A stretch of 64,000 bases of DNA. Source: Acidobacteriota bacterium. Its GTDB lineage: Bacteria; Pseudomonadota; Alphaproteobacteria; Caulobacterales; Hyphomonadaceae. Each line of letters begins with the position of its first letter. Within the stretch, counting starts at the first letter, position 1. This document shows positions 17,950-27,319 of this stretch, piece by piece. The position numbers were made by a program, and so were the translations under genes. The stretch lies in the NCBI GenBank assembly GCA_016712445.1, contig JADJRB010000001.1, positions 1,116,001-1,180,000 of the forward strand, written 5' to 3'. Below the pieces are notes generated by a model. The model worked only from the letters and a program-made list of their open reading frames with translations. It searched no databases and was not told where the DNA came from.

Positions 17950-19515
17950 TCACGCCACCGCGGAAAGCGAGAAATCGTTCCGGGGACAGAGCTTGTCGAT
18001 CTCGTTGGGAACCATCGGCTTCCCGAACAGGAAGCCCTGGATGAAGTTGCATCCGGCGGCTGACACCGAGTCGCGCTGGGTTTCGGTTTCGACGCCTTCT
18101 GCCACAACCTTCATGTTGAGGGAGTGCGCAAGCTTGACGATGGCCAGCACGATCGATTCGGCTTCCGCATCCATTCCGAGATTGACGATGAAAGACCGAT
18201 CGATCTTGATCTTGTCGATCGGAAAGCGGCGAAGGTAACTCAGGCTCGAATACCCGGTCCCGAAATCGTCGAGGGCCAGGCTGAACCCGAGCGCGCGCAG
18301 CTTCTCGAGCGTGTCGTGCGTTGCGAGGTCATCGCCCATCAACACGCCTTCGGTGATTTCCAGCTCGAATTGCTTGGGCTGGGCGCCGGTTTCTCGCAGC
18401 AATGCCCTGATCTGGGGAATGAAGGTCTTCATGCGCAGCTGCGCGGCGGATACGTTGACGGCGACCTGAAGGTCCGGCCAACGAGCGGCGTCCTCAAACG
18501 CGCGGCGCAAGACGAAGAGGCCAAGATCGACGATCAGGCCGCCTTCTTCCGCAATCGGCACAAATACCGACGGCGGAATGGGGCCGCGCGTCGGGTGGAC
18601 CCACCGGGCCAGCGCCTCGACGCCGAGAATCTTGCCGCCATCGTTGACCTGCGGCTGGTAGACCAGCTCGATATCCCCTTTTGCGATCGCGATCCGCAGG
18701 TCTTCCTGCAATTCACGGCGTGTGCGGACAACCTTGTCCATCTCGTCCCTGAAGACGACAAACCGTGATCGGCCTTCAGCCTTCGCCTGGTACAATGCGA
18801 GATCGGCTTGGCGCAGTGTTTCCAGCGGCTCGACCGAGCCGTCGTTGACCACCAGGATGCCGATGCTGCATCCGATATGAACCCGCACCAGTTCGAGATC
18901 GATTGGCCGTGAAATCGCTTCCACCAACCGCGCGGCAAGTTCCTCGGCATCCTGTTCCGAAGCATTCGCCTGGATGATCGCGAACTCGTCGCCGCCAAGG
19001 CGCGCAATCGTGTCGTCCCGGCCGCATGTCTCGCTGAGCAAGGCGGATACGGCCCGCACAAGTTCGTCCCCGGCCTGATGGCCGAACGTGTCGTTGATGC
19101 TTTTGAAGTTGTCGAGATCGATGCAGTGAACCGCAAAGGTCGCCCCCGAGCGGCGCATCTGTTGCATCGCCTGCGCCAGCTTTTCCTGCAGAAGTGCGCG
19201 GTTGGGCAAGCCGGTCAGCGTATCATGGTAGGCGAGGTGGCGTGAGCGCGCTTCACTAGCGGCAATCGCCGTCTGCGCGGCTTCCATTGCCTCCAGGCGG
19301 GCGGCCCGTTCGACCGCCGCGGCGTCGCGAACGGCCAGGGCGTCTTCCAGTTCCTCCGCCATCAGCCGGTTTGCACGGTCGATGCGTTTCAGGTTCTGGT
19401 CGTTGTCCTGGTAGGTTGCTTCAACGGCGATGAAAAGACTTGCGAGATCGATCGAACCATCGGGCCGCGTGTGCTCCCGCAGCTGGCGTGCAAATGTCTT
19501 GTGCTTCGGAAACAC
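17950..19515 (-). CDS. GGDEF-EAL cyclic-di-GMP protein
   Basis: About 521 residues from GTG 19515. A helical linker is followed by GGDEF (signature 'RLGGDEFAI' intact) and EAL (signature 'GVEALARW', 'ELEITEGVLM', 'DDFGTGYSSL', 'KIDRSF', 'VAEGVET' all intact). Before GGDEF the usual RxxD inhibitory site reads GRDD in the aligned place, so product inhibition is probably absent. Either or both activities could operate. No ATG is available at the 5' end: alternatives are TTG 19524 (overlapping the FIST stop as TTGA) and TTG 19572. It is translationally linked to the upstream FIST sensor. A c-di-GMP link to BcsA in this window is possible but unproven. Confidence 0.88.
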   Translation of the reverse strand: MFPKHKTFARQLREHTRPDGSIDLASLFIAVEATYQDNDQNLKRIDRANRLMAEELEDALAVRDAAAVERAARLEAMEAAQTAIAASEARSRHLAYHDTLTGLPNRALLQEKLAQAMQQMRRSGATFAVHCIDLDNFKSINDTFGHQAGDELVRAVSALLSETCGRDDTIARLGGDEFAIIQANASEQDAEELAARLVEAISRPIDLELVRVHIGCSIGILVVNDGSVEPLETLRQADLALYQAKAEGRSRFVVFRDEMDKVVRTRRELQEDLRIAIAKGDIELVYQPQVNDGGKILGVEALARWVHPTRGPIPPSVFVPIAEEGGLIVDLGLFVLRRAFEDAARWPDLQVAVNVSAAQLRMKTFIPQIRALLRETGAQPKQFELEITEGVLMGDDLATHDTLEKLRALGFSLALDDFGTGYSSLSYLRRFPIDKIKIDRSFIVNLGMDAEAESIVLAIVKLAHSLNMKVVAEGVETETQRDSVSAAGCNFIQGFLFGKPMVPNEIDKLCPRNDFSLSAVA

Positions 19516-19520
19516 GGAAT

Positions 19521-20603
19521 TCAATGCTCCCGGAAGGTCATCACAGTCATGGTCTGATTGTGCAGTCCGCAATAGCCTTCGCCGCCTTGCGTTGCGATTT
19601 CGCCATAGGAGTAGAATCCGATGTCGCGGAACTTGTCGCCGAGAACGGATGTCGCCGCTTCAGCTTCGTCGGCCGTACGTTGGCCCATCAGCAAGCGCCG
19701 GCCGACGCAACTGACCAACAGGGCGAGGCCCTCATCGTCTGAAGGCTCTGGCGGCAGCGCGCGTTGTGCCGCTGTCGCCGCGCCGTCCGTGAGGTTGTCG
19801 AACACGCCGCGCATCAACCGCGCCGACCAGCCTTCGGGGATGTCGCCCGCGAAGGTCATGGTGCGCGCTTCGCGGTCCACTGCCAGCACGGTCCGCACCA
19901 CTTCGTCCGCAGGGTCTGCGGGATTGGTGATCATGAGAGGATAAAGCAGCGCCGAGGCCGGCAGGTTTTCAGCTTCCTCGCCCAGATATCGCTCATACAG
20001 ATCCAGGGCCGGCTTGCCGTCCATTTCGAAAAGCACGTTGCCCTCCGAGCGCGTCACCCGGCGTGTCGGCCCGAAGAAATCCCAGCCATGCGCCGCCCCG
20101 AGGTTGATCTCGATCCGGTCGCCGTAAAAGCCGAGAGCGGTGATCGTGTTTTCTGTCGGCAGCGCATTGGCACCGACCAGCGTGTGCGCGAACGCCGCGC
20201 CGTCACCGGCAAGCCCCCCGCCGACGGGCAGGGACGGACCGGTCACGCTCTGGATGCCTGCCACCAGGGTCGATCCGTTCACGTTCAATCCGTCCGACAG
20301 GATCATGATGCCGGCAAGGTCGTCGGCCATCAGCTGCTCGGCGAGCTTGCGGCCAACCGCATGGGAAGCTGCGCCGTCAAGCTCGAGCGAGACGGTGCGC
20401 ACTTTCGTATGGCGCATGGACACCGCGATGGCGGCGACCACTTTGTCCGACACCTGCGTATCCGTGATGACCGTGCCGGTAGAGCACCCGAGGATTTCGG
20501 CTCCCGGGAAACTGGCGCGAAGGGAGTTGAAGACAGACGGCTTCTCTATCAATTCGCGCGGACCGAAATAAAGCACGAAATCTGCAGGCGTTGCAGCAGT
20601 CAC
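19521..20603 (-). CDS. FIST-domain sensory protein
   Basis: 360 residues with a FIST_N half (about 8-190, 'GCSTGTVITD', 'ILSDGLNVNG', 'GGLAGDGAAF') and a FIST_C half (about 210-345, ending 'GFYSYGEIATQG' and 'GLHNQTMTVMTF'). FIST domains are thought to bind small ligands, probably amino acids or other metabolites, and typically pair with signalling domains. The first usable start is GTG 20603, but the frame stays open about 90 bp upstream and reads 'SEQAAFAP', so the N-terminus could be longer with a non-standard start. It precedes the GGDEF-EAL gene and probably feeds it a signal. Confidence 0.85.
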   Translation of the reverse strand: MTAATPADFVLYFGPRELIEKPSVFNSLRASFPGAEILGCSTGTVITDTQVSDKVVAAIAVSMRHTKVRTVSLELDGAASHAVGRKLAEQLMADDLAGIMILSDGLNVNGSTLVAGIQSVTGPSLPVGGGLAGDGAAFAHTLVGANALPTENTITALGFYGDRIEINLGAAHGWDFFGPTRRVTRSEGNVLFEMDGKPALDLYERYLGEEAENLPASALLYPLMITNPADPADEVVRTVLAVDREARTMTFAGDIPEGWSARLMRGVFDNLTDGAATAAQRALPPEPSDDEGLALLVSCVGRRLLMGQRTADEAEAATSVLGDKFRDIGFYSYGEIATQGGEGYCGLHNQTMTVMTFREH

Positions 20604-20725
20604 GGGTGCAAACGCGGCTTGCTCTGACTGCCAGATGGGACGAACGCAATGAATGGCACGTACTCCGTTGGGTTGATGGGCGTACGTGTGTCACAGCAGA
20701 ATTAATGAATCTTCACGCTATGTGG

Positions 20726-20766
20726 TCAGTTTTGACTGAACCCCGTTTTCGCGACAATTTGACCAG
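20726..20766 (+). promoter_or_regulatory. possible promoter/operator of the MATE gene
   Basis: In the 239-bp divergent gap between the FIST and MATE genes, TCAGT (20726-20730) and ACTGA (20735-20739) form a short dyad around a TTGACT (20732-20737) that could serve as a -35 element. The -10 is poor. The gap otherwise shows no recognisable feature. Confidence 0.25.
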
Positions 20767-20842
20767 ACCCCCGTGCCGAAAGGCAGCCCGCGACAGGCGC
20801 CTCTGCCTTCCAAATCCCACGGGCCCTGATACCACGCGGGAC

Positions 20843-22144
20843 ATGATACTTACCCGGAAGAAAGTCCTCGCACTCGCTCTTCCCGTTGTCGCGGCGCAGG
20901 CGGCTACGGCGACGACCGGTCTGGTCGATACGCTCGTCATGGGCCGCTACGGCGACAAGGCGGACCTTGCCGCCGTTGCCATCGCGGCCGTCGCCTTCAG
21001 CTTCATCTACTGGGGCTTCGGCTTCCTGCGCATGTCCACCACCGGCCTCACCGCGCAGGCCATCGGCCGCGGCGACGAGACCGAACGCGGCGCCGTTCTC
21101 GTCCGCGCGCTGCTTCTCGGCGGTGCCATCGGCCTCGCGCTCTTCCTCCTCTCACCCTTGCTCAAAGCCGGCATGGCCTTCGCCTTCGAAGGCACCGAGC
21201 GCGTCGAAAGTCTGGCTACGGACTATTTCAACGCCCGCATCTGGGGCGCGCCGGCTTACCTGATGGGCATTGCCGTCTCCGGCTGGATGCTCGGCACCGG
21301 CAAGACCGGCCAGATGCTCGCCTTCCAGATCGTGCTGAATGCCATCAATGCCGGGCTCGACCTCTGGTTCGTCTCCGCCCTGAAACTCGGCCCCGCCGGC
21401 ATCGGCGCCGGCACCGCGATTGCCGAATGGACCGCGCTCGGCTTTGGCCTTTGGCTCGTCCGTGAGGGTCTCGGCGCCCGCCAGGGCCTGTTCGACCGCG
21501 CCCGGCTCGCTGCGATGTTTTCGGCGAACCGCGACATCATGATCCGTACACTGGCCTTGCTGCTCTGCTTCGCCTGGTTCGTCCGCTCCGGCACGCTGGT
21601 CTCCACCGCAGCCACCGCCGGCAATGCCGTACTGATGCAGTTCATCACCGTCGCCGCCTTCGTGCTCGACGGTTTCGCCTTCGTCGCCGAAACCGCCGCC
21701 GGCAGCGCCTGGGGCGCGCGCAACCGCGCCGCGCTCGTGCGCGCGATGCGGCTGACGACCGAGTTCGCCATTGTCTCCGGCGCCGCCTTCTCGCTCGCGT
21801 ACCTCGCCGGCGGAAATGTCATCATCGACGCCTTCATCTCCGACGCCGAAGCGCGCGCCGCCGCCCGCGCCTACCTGCCCTTCTGCGCCATCGTTCCGCT
21901 CCTCGGCGTGGCGGCCTGGCAGCTCGATGGCCTGTTCATCGGCACGACGCAAGGCCGCGCACTGCGCAATTCCGGTGTCACGGTCGCCGTGCTTTATATC
22001 GCGACCGATCTCGCCTTGCGGCCCGCCTATGGCAATGCAGGCGTCTGGGGCGCGTTCCTGACGATGTATGTCTACCGCGCCGCGACGCTCGGCGCCTTTC
22101 TTCCCGGCCTGCTCAGGCGGATGTCTCCGCCAGCTCCCGGTTGA
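20843..22144 (+). CDS. MATE-family efflux transporter
   Basis: 433 residues with about twelve TM helices in two MatE repeats (about 5-165 and 235-400). Early 'LALPVVAAQAATATTGLVDT' and 'VMGRYG', and 'RMSTTGLTAQAIGRGD', are typical of the DinF/NorM type of multidrug and toxin extrusion antiporters. The open frame extends further upstream but the codons before ATG 20843 look non-coding. Its last 32 bp overlap the convergent pyrD. Substrate unknown. Confidence 0.9.
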   Translation: MILTRKKVLALALPVVAAQAATATTGLVDTLVMGRYGDKADLAAVAIAAVAFSFIYWGFGFLRMSTTGLTAQAIGRGDETERGAVLVRALLLGGAIGLALFLLSPLLKAGMAFAFEGTERVESLATDYFNARIWGAPAYLMGIAVSGWMLGTGKTGQMLAFQIVLNAINAGLDLWFVSALKLGPAGIGAGTAIAEWTALGFGLWLVREGLGARQGLFDRARLAAMFSANRDIMIRTLALLLCFAWFVRSGTLVSTAATAGNAVLMQFITVAAFVLDGFAFVAETAAGSAWGARNRAALVRAMRLTTEFAIVSGAAFSLAYLAGGNVIIDAFISDAEARAAARAYLPFCAIVPLLGVAAWQLDGLFIGTTQGRALRNSGVTVAVLYIATDLALRPAYGNAGVWGAFLTMYVYRAATLGAFLPGLLRRMSPPAPG

Positions 22145-23117
22145 TCCGCTGGGCGAGGCCCGGGCCTTCATAGACAAGCATGGAATAAAGCTGCACGGCA
22201 TGCGCCCCCGCCGCCAGCTTGGCGCGGACATCGGCGACGGAGGCGATGCCGCCGGCCCCGATCAGGTCGAAAGCCCCGCCGAGCTGCTCTGCAAAGCGGC
22301 GCAGCACATCCGTAGACGGATTGAACAGCGGCGCGCCGGAAAGCCCGCCGGTCTCGCCTTTGTGACCGCTCTTCAGGCTGGCCGGCCGCGCCAGCGTCGT
22401 GTTCGAGACGATCAGACCAGACAGCCACGCCCCCTCCCCGCGCACCACGCCGCAGATGTCGGCAATCGCCTCGCCGTCCAGGTCCGGCGCCACCTTGAGA
22501 AAGACAGGCTTGCCCTTCCGGTCGGCAGCACCGCACCGGGACAGGAGCCCGGTCAGAGATGCCTTGTCCTGCAAGCCGCGCAGACCTGGCGTATTCGGCG
22601 AGGAAATGTTGATGGTGATATAGTCCGCGTGCGGCGCGACGGCCTCAATGCCGGTGACATAGTCCTGCGCGCGGTCTTCGCTGTCCTTGTTGGCGCCGAC
22701 ATTCGCGCCGATCGGCACCGTGTGGGAATATTTCGCAAGCCGCCGCACGAAATAGTCGAGCCCGTTATTGTTGAAGCCCATCCGGTTGATCACTGCGCGG
22801 TCTTCTTCCAGCCGGAACAGGCGCGGCTTCGGGTTGCCCGGCTGCGGGCGCGGCGTCACCGTTCCGCATTCGACAAAGCCGAAGCCGAACTTCGCCATCG
22901 CCTCCGGCACATCGCAATTCTTGTCGAAACCAGCCGCGAGGCCGACCGGCGAAGCGAGCTTCAGACCCGATTTCGGCAGCGTCACACCCAGGTTGGGTGA
23001 CAGCACCGGCGCCCGCGCTGGCACACCCACCCCCTTGCTCAGCAGGCGGACGGTTGCCACGTGCGCCGCTTCCGGCGGCAGAAGACGCAGCGCCTGCGCG
23101 CCGAGTTCGGTGATCAT
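22113..23117 (-). CDS. pyrD: dihydroorotate dehydrogenase (quinone), class 2
   Basis: 334 residues. Flavin-binding TIM-barrel motifs include 'GLAAGFDKN', 'NRMGFNNNG', 'ITINISSPNTPGLR' with the catalytic serine, 'KVAPDL' and 'IGAGGIASVADV'. The hydrophobic N-terminal helix extension places it in the membrane-associated, quinone-using class. It catalyses the fourth step of pyrimidine synthesis. The ATG at 23117 shares one base with the stop of the DUF952 gene (TGATG), so the pair are co-translated. Confidence 0.95.
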   Translation of the reverse strand: MITELGAQALRLLPPEAAHVATVRLLSKGVGVPARAPVLSPNLGVTLPKSGLKLASPVGLAAGFDKNCDVPEAMAKFGFGFVECGTVTPRPQPGNPKPRLFRLEEDRAVINRMGFNNNGLDYFVRRLAKYSHTVPIGANVGANKDSEDRAQDYVTGIEAVAPHADYITINISSPNTPGLRGLQDKASLTGLLSRCGAADRKGKPVFLKVAPDLDGEAIADICGVVRGEGAWLSGLIVSNTTLARPASLKSGHKGETGGLSGAPLFNPSTDVLRRFAEQLGGAFDLIGAGGIASVADVRAKLAAGAHAVQLYSMLVYEGPGLAQRINRELAETSA

Positions 23118-23458
23118 CAGAGGATCCTCGGCAGCACCGGGGCGCCGTCCGGTCCCGGCAGCAGCCACCAGGCCGCTTCAGCACGCGTGATCTCCAGCGG
23201 GCCGTAAAGATGCGGGAAAATCTCCCCGCCGCGGCTGGCCTCCCAGCGAACTTCACCCAGCTTTTCCGGCGAAAACCGCAGAAGCCGCACGCGCGGCTGG
23301 CCGGAATAATGGCGCCGGGCAGTCTCGCGCACCTGCTCGGCCGTCGACAGGTGGACATAGCCGTCCGTCATGTCGAGGTCGGTCGCCGTGATGCCGCCGG
23401 CCAAGGCCTTCGCCCAGTCGGCTTCACTCAGCAGCTTGTAAACAGGTGCGCTTGTCAT
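23117..23458 (-). CDS. DUF952 family protein
   Basis: 113 residues. Begins 'MTSAPVYKLLSEADW' and contains 'DGYVHLSTAEQV', 'FSPEKLGEVRWEASRGG' and 'FPHLYGPL', the conserved layout of DUF952, a small fold related to the ADP-ribosyltransferase class whose cellular role is not established. Upstream of and overlapping pyrD; the combination is common in alphaproteobacteria. Faces the DUF4112 gene across 72 bp. Confidence 0.85.
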   Translation of the reverse strand: MTSAPVYKLLSEADWAKALAGGITATDLDMTDGYVHLSTAEQVRETARRHYSGQPRVRLLRFSPEKLGEVRWEASRGGEIFPHLYGPLEITRAEAAWWLLPGPDGAPVLPRIL

Positions 23459-23530
23459 CACCTTGAGATTTCGCAGGCTTTGCCGGCGCACGCAAGAATC
23501 CGCCGCGCGCCTTTTCCGGGAGACGACGTC

Positions 23531-23950
23531 ATGCCGCGCCCCACGCCGATTGACCGGGAAGCGCTGGGCCGCGTGCGTCTGCACACCGGCCGGACGGTCG
23601 ATGAAGAGCTGCGATGGCTGCAAGGCATGGCCCGTTTCATGGACACGCAGTTTGAGTTCAAGGGCATCCGTTTCGGCGCCGACGCGCTGGTCGGGCTTGT
23701 GCCGGTACTTGGCGACGCCGTTACCCTGGCGGCGGGCTCGGCGGCGCTGATGACCTCGCTGCGGCTGAAACTGCCCTGGCATGTGCATGCGCGGATTGGC
23801 TCGAACCTGTTGCTTGATGCGACGCTTGGCGCTGTGCCGATTGCGGGCGATGCGTTCGACTTCTTCTTCAAGGCGCACAAGCGCAATTTCCGGATGGTCG
23901 AACGCCATGTGCTCAAACGGGCCGCGAAGACCGGGGACGTGAGCGGCTAG
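23531..23950 (+). CDS. DUF4112 membrane-associated protein
   Basis: 139 residues. After an N-terminal helix come 'GADALVGLVPVLGDAVTLAAG' (two halves of a conserved hydrophobic hairpin) and 'NLLLDATLGAVPIAGDAFDF' with 'FFKAHKRN', the DUF4112 signature. Small protein with one or two membrane-interacting segments, function unknown. ATG 23531 follows GGGAGA. The TAG stop overlaps the convergent coiled-coil gene as CTAG. Confidence 0.85.
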   Translation: MPRPTPIDREALGRVRLHTGRTVDEELRWLQGMARFMDTQFEFKGIRFGADALVGLVPVLGDAVTLAAGSAALMTSLRLKLPWHVHARIGSNLLLDATLGAVPIAGDAFDFFFKAHKRNFRMVERHVLKRAAKTGDVSG

Positions 23951-25887
23951 ATCTGCTTGCCGTTGGTGGTCGACGCGCGCGCCATCGTCCAGACACCCGC
24001 TTCGCTTTCGCAGGCTGCAAACCGGCCGCGCTCCTGGCCCGGGAAGGCATAGGCCACATCGCGGCACATGACCTTGACGTTGACGTTCGCCGGCTCGGCA
24101 TAGGTGCGCGTGATGCTACCATCCGCCAACGGATTATAGCTGATCGCGTGGATGCTGGCGGTAACCGGATCGACGGGCACGGTGCGCTCGAAATGGATCA
24201 GCAGCGGGCGGCCATCCGGCGTAGTCAACTCGTGGTGCGTACCATCGGCGCTGGATTCGACGAGGCGGAGGAAATCCGATTTCAGCGCATCAAGAGCCGC
24301 CACATCGAGCGAATGTCCGGCGGTATATTCCGCGCGCTCGGCGATGAAGTCATCGACCGGGCGCGGACCAAAGGCGCGCACCGAAGGTGTGGTGGCCGAC
24401 AGCGAGGGCGGCGCGGCGCGCACAACCGGTTCGCCGAGGCCGCTGGAATCGATCGCCGCCATTTCGACCGGCGCGGCCGGGCGGACGGGCTTCAGCGAGG
24501 CGCGGCCGGGCGGATTCGTCCAGACACGCGGCGCCGGCGCTGCAGCCACGGCCACCGTCGCGGCAGCAAGGCGGGCTGCCTCGGCATCGGCGACGCGCTT
24601 GGCTTCGACCGCCGCGAGGCGTTTCGTTTCGGCATCAGCGAGACGCTTCGCTTCCGCGTCTGCCGCCTTCTGCTTCGCAGCAAGATCGGCGAGGCGTTTG
24701 GCTTCAGCGTCGGCCTTGCGACGGGCTTCGATGTCGGCGAGGCGCTTCGCCTCGGCGGCCTGGGCCGCCTTGGCGGCTTCGGCGTCGGCCAGCCGTTTCG
24801 CCTCGGCCTCGGCGGCCTTCTGCTTGGCGGCCAGATCGGCCAGCCGTGCTTTCTCGGCTTCCGCCGCGCGGGCAACTTCCGCATCAGCGAGGCGCTGGCG
24901 CTCTGCAGCGGCCGCCGCGGCGCGGGCTGCTTCTTCGGCCGCGAGCCGGTCTGCTTCGGCTTTCGCCGCCGCCGCCTGCTGTTCCAGCTTCAGTTTCATG
25001 GCGGCGTCGGCATCCGCCGTGCGCATCGCTTCTTCCGTAGCCAGACGGTCGCGTAGGCGCGAGTCGATCACCGCCGGGCCATCCGTGGCTGCCGGCGCCT
25101 GCGCAGCGACGCGGGCGGCTTCTGCGTTTGCAATGGCAGCGGCCGCGGACTTGTCGGCATCTAGCGCGGCCTGCCGGTTGGCTTCCCGCTCGGCAGATTC
25201 GATTTCGGCGACGCGGGTTCTCAAGAGGTCGGCCGTGCCGCGATAGTCGAACCACGGCGTCGGCGCCGCATCGACCGGCGTTGAAGCCTGCTCGACGGCC
25301 GCCGCAGAAACATTCGCGGTGAGCGGCGCCGTCTCGACGCTTGCGGTCGTCAGCGTCAGGTCGCCGTCCGCATCATCGCTGGCCGGTTTCTTGCCGAGGG
25401 CATTCTCGGCCGCCATGACCGAAAGCCCGGCAAGGCCGAGCACGGCGAGGCCGGCGAAGGCGAACTGCGAGAAATCGCCGAGGCGGGAGAAGAAGCCGCC
25501 GCGCGTCTCGTCGTCGTCTCCGTCATCGCCGCCGGAGCCGCCCTTCTGGATCACGGGAATGCCGCCGGCGGTGGCCGCGACCGGGATCAGCGGCGCCTTG
25601 CTGGCCGGACGGCCGGGCACACGCGGCTTTTCCAGCGCGCGCACTTCCGAGACGGCGTAGTGGGAGACCGGACCGGCCGTGATCGGCGCGGAATGGGTCA
25701 GGATCGACAGGGTCGGCTGGGGCCGGACGGCGTCGCGGGCGCGCAGACGGGCGCGGAACGGCATGGCCGACTGGGCACGCTCCTCGGCGGCACGGCCTGT
25801 GGCTTCTGCCTCGCGGACAGCTTGGCGCAGGCTTTCCGGCAAGGCCGGCGTCCGGCGGCTTACCTGGTCCATCGGGTCGTTCAGCAT
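23947..25887 (-). CDS. Ala-rich coiled-coil membrane protein, TolA-like architecture
   Basis: About 646 residues. A cytoplasmic N-terminal region (1-125) with an acidic Gly/Asp patch is followed by one TM helix (about 145-165), then a long predicted coiled coil (about 225-470) built from imperfect repeats of the 'EAKRLADAEA' type, then a C-terminal globular domain (about 490-646) with two cysteines ('KVMCRDV', 'FAACESE'). The topology is that of TolA, but I saw no Tol/Pal partners nearby, so a spanning cell-envelope role is only suggested. ATG 25887 is preferred over GTG 25926 because GGTGGCAGAG precedes it. It is divergent from argG. Confidence 0.7.
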   Translation of the reverse strand: MLNDPMDQVSRRTPALPESLRQAVREAEATGRAAEERAQSAMPFRARLRARDAVRPQPTLSILTHSAPITAGPVSHYAVSEVRALEKPRVPGRPASKAPLIPVAATAGGIPVIQKGGSGGDDGDDDETRGGFFSRLGDFSQFAFAGLAVLGLAGLSVMAAENALGKKPASDDADGDLTLTTASVETAPLTANVSAAAVEQASTPVDAAPTPWFDYRGTADLLRTRVAEIESAEREANRQAALDADKSAAAAIANAEAARVAAQAPAATDGPAVIDSRLRDRLATEEAMRTADADAAMKLKLEQQAAAAKAEADRLAAEEAARAAAAAAERQRLADAEVARAAEAEKARLADLAAKQKAAEAEAKRLADAEAAKAAQAAEAKRLADIEARRKADAEAKRLADLAAKQKAADAEAKRLADAETKRLAAVEAKRVADAEAARLAAATVAVAAAPAPRVWTNPPGRASLKPVRPAAPVEMAAIDSSGLGEPVVRAAPPSLSATTPSVRAFGPRPVDDFIAERAEYTAGHSLDVAALDALKSDFLRLVESSADGTHHELTTPDGRPLLIHFERTVPVDPVTASIHAISYNPLADGSITRTYAEPANVNVKVMCRDVAYAFPGQERGRFAACESEAGVWTMARASTTNGKQI

Positions 25888-26062
25888 CTCTGCCACCTTG
25901 CCTCCGGCGGCCCGGCGGCCGCCCACATCCTGCGAATTTACTATAACGGCTAAGGAAAGCGTAAACCACTGGAATCCCCGTTCCTGTCCGTCTTGTCAGG
26001 GACCGGGCGGGTCTTTAAGGCAACACTTTCCCCCTTCCGCTGAAAAAGACGTCAGGATTTCC

Positions 26063-27304
26063 ATGGCCAAGCCACGTGTCGCCCCGAAAAAGGTCGTTCT
26101 TGCCTATTCCGGAGGCCTCGATACCTCGATCATCCTGAAATGGCTGCAGGTGGAATTCGGCTGCGAAGTCGTCACGTTCACCGCCGACCTCGGCCAGGGT
26201 GAGGAACTGGAGCCCGCCCGCAAGAAAGCGCTGGCCGCCGGGGTAAAGCCGGAAAACATCTTCATCGAGGACGTGCGCGAGGAATTCGTGCGCGATTTCG
26301 TCTTCCCGATGTTTCGCGCCAATGCCGTCTATGAGGGCGTCTACCTCCTCGGCACCTCGATTGCCCGGCCGCTGATCGCCAAGCGCCAGATCGAGATTGC
26401 CGACATGGTCGGCGCCGACGCTGTCTGCCATGGCGCGACCGGCAAGGGGAACGACCAGGTCCGCTTCGAGCTCGGCTATTACGGCCTCAACCCCGACATC
26501 AAGGTGATCGCGCCCTGGCGCGACTGGGACTTCAAATCGCGCACCGACCTCCTGAAATTCGCCGAACAGCACGGCATCGAGATCGCCAAGGACAAGCGGG
26601 GCGACGCCCCCTTCTCCGTGGACGCGAACCTCCTGCACTCCTCCTCGGAAGGAAAAGTGCTCGAAAACCCGGCTGAGGCGGCGCCGGAATTTGTCCATAT
26701 GCGGACGATTTCGCCGGAAGACGCGCCGGACAAGGCCGAAGTCATCACCATCGGTTTCGAGCGCGGCGACGCGGTCTCCATCAACGGAGAGGCGATGAGC
26801 CCGGCGACCCTGCTGACCGCGCTGAACGCCTACGGCAAGAAACACGGCATCGGCCGGCTCGACCTTCTGGAAAACCGCTTCGTCGGCATGAAGTCGCGCG
26901 GCATCTACGAAACACCCGGCGGCACGATCCTCCTCGTCGCCCACCGCGGCATCGAACAGGCCACGCTCGACCGCGGCGCATCGCACCTGAAAGACGAGCT
27001 GATGCCGAAATATGCCGAGCTCATCTATAACGGCTTCTGGTGGAGCCCCGAACGCGAAATGCTGCAAGCGGCGATCGACCATTCACAGCGCTGGGTGACC
27101 GGCGAAGTGACGATCAAGCTCTACAAGGGCACCGCTTACCTCACCGGGCGCTCGTCGCCCTATAGTCTGTACTCGGAGAAGATCGTGACCTTCGAGGACG
27201 ATCACGGCGCCTATGACCAGAAGGACGCGGAAGGCTTCATCAAGCTGAACGCCCTGCGCCTGAGACTGATGGCGGGCCGCGACCGGAAGTTCGGGAAGAA
27301 CTAG
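26063..27304 (+). CDS. argG: argininosuccinate synthase
   Basis: 413 residues. The P-loop-like 'LAYSGGLDTSIILKW' and later 'YYGLNPDIKVIAPWRDWDF', 'LENRFVGMKSRG' and 'GKGNDQVRFE' are diagnostic. The enzyme condenses citrulline and aspartate with ATP in arginine synthesis. ATG 26063 is used; codons upstream in frame look non-coding. Full family length. No other arg gene lies in this window. Confidence 0.97.
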   Translation: MAKPRVAPKKVVLAYSGGLDTSIILKWLQVEFGCEVVTFTADLGQGEELEPARKKALAAGVKPENIFIEDVREEFVRDFVFPMFRANAVYEGVYLLGTSIARPLIAKRQIEIADMVGADAVCHGATGKGNDQVRFELGYYGLNPDIKVIAPWRDWDFKSRTDLLKFAEQHGIEIAKDKRGDAPFSVDANLLHSSSEGKVLENPAEAAPEFVHMRTISPEDAPDKAEVITIGFERGDAVSINGEAMSPATLLTALNAYGKKHGIGRLDLLENRFVGMKSRGIYETPGGTILLVAHRGIEQATLDRGASHLKDELMPKYAELIYNGFWWSPEREMLQAAIDHSQRWVTGEVTIKLYKGTAYLTGRSSPYSLYSEKIVTFEDDHGAYDQKDAEGFIKLNALRLRLMAGRDRKFGKN

Positions 27305-27319
27305 TGATTGGATACTTAG

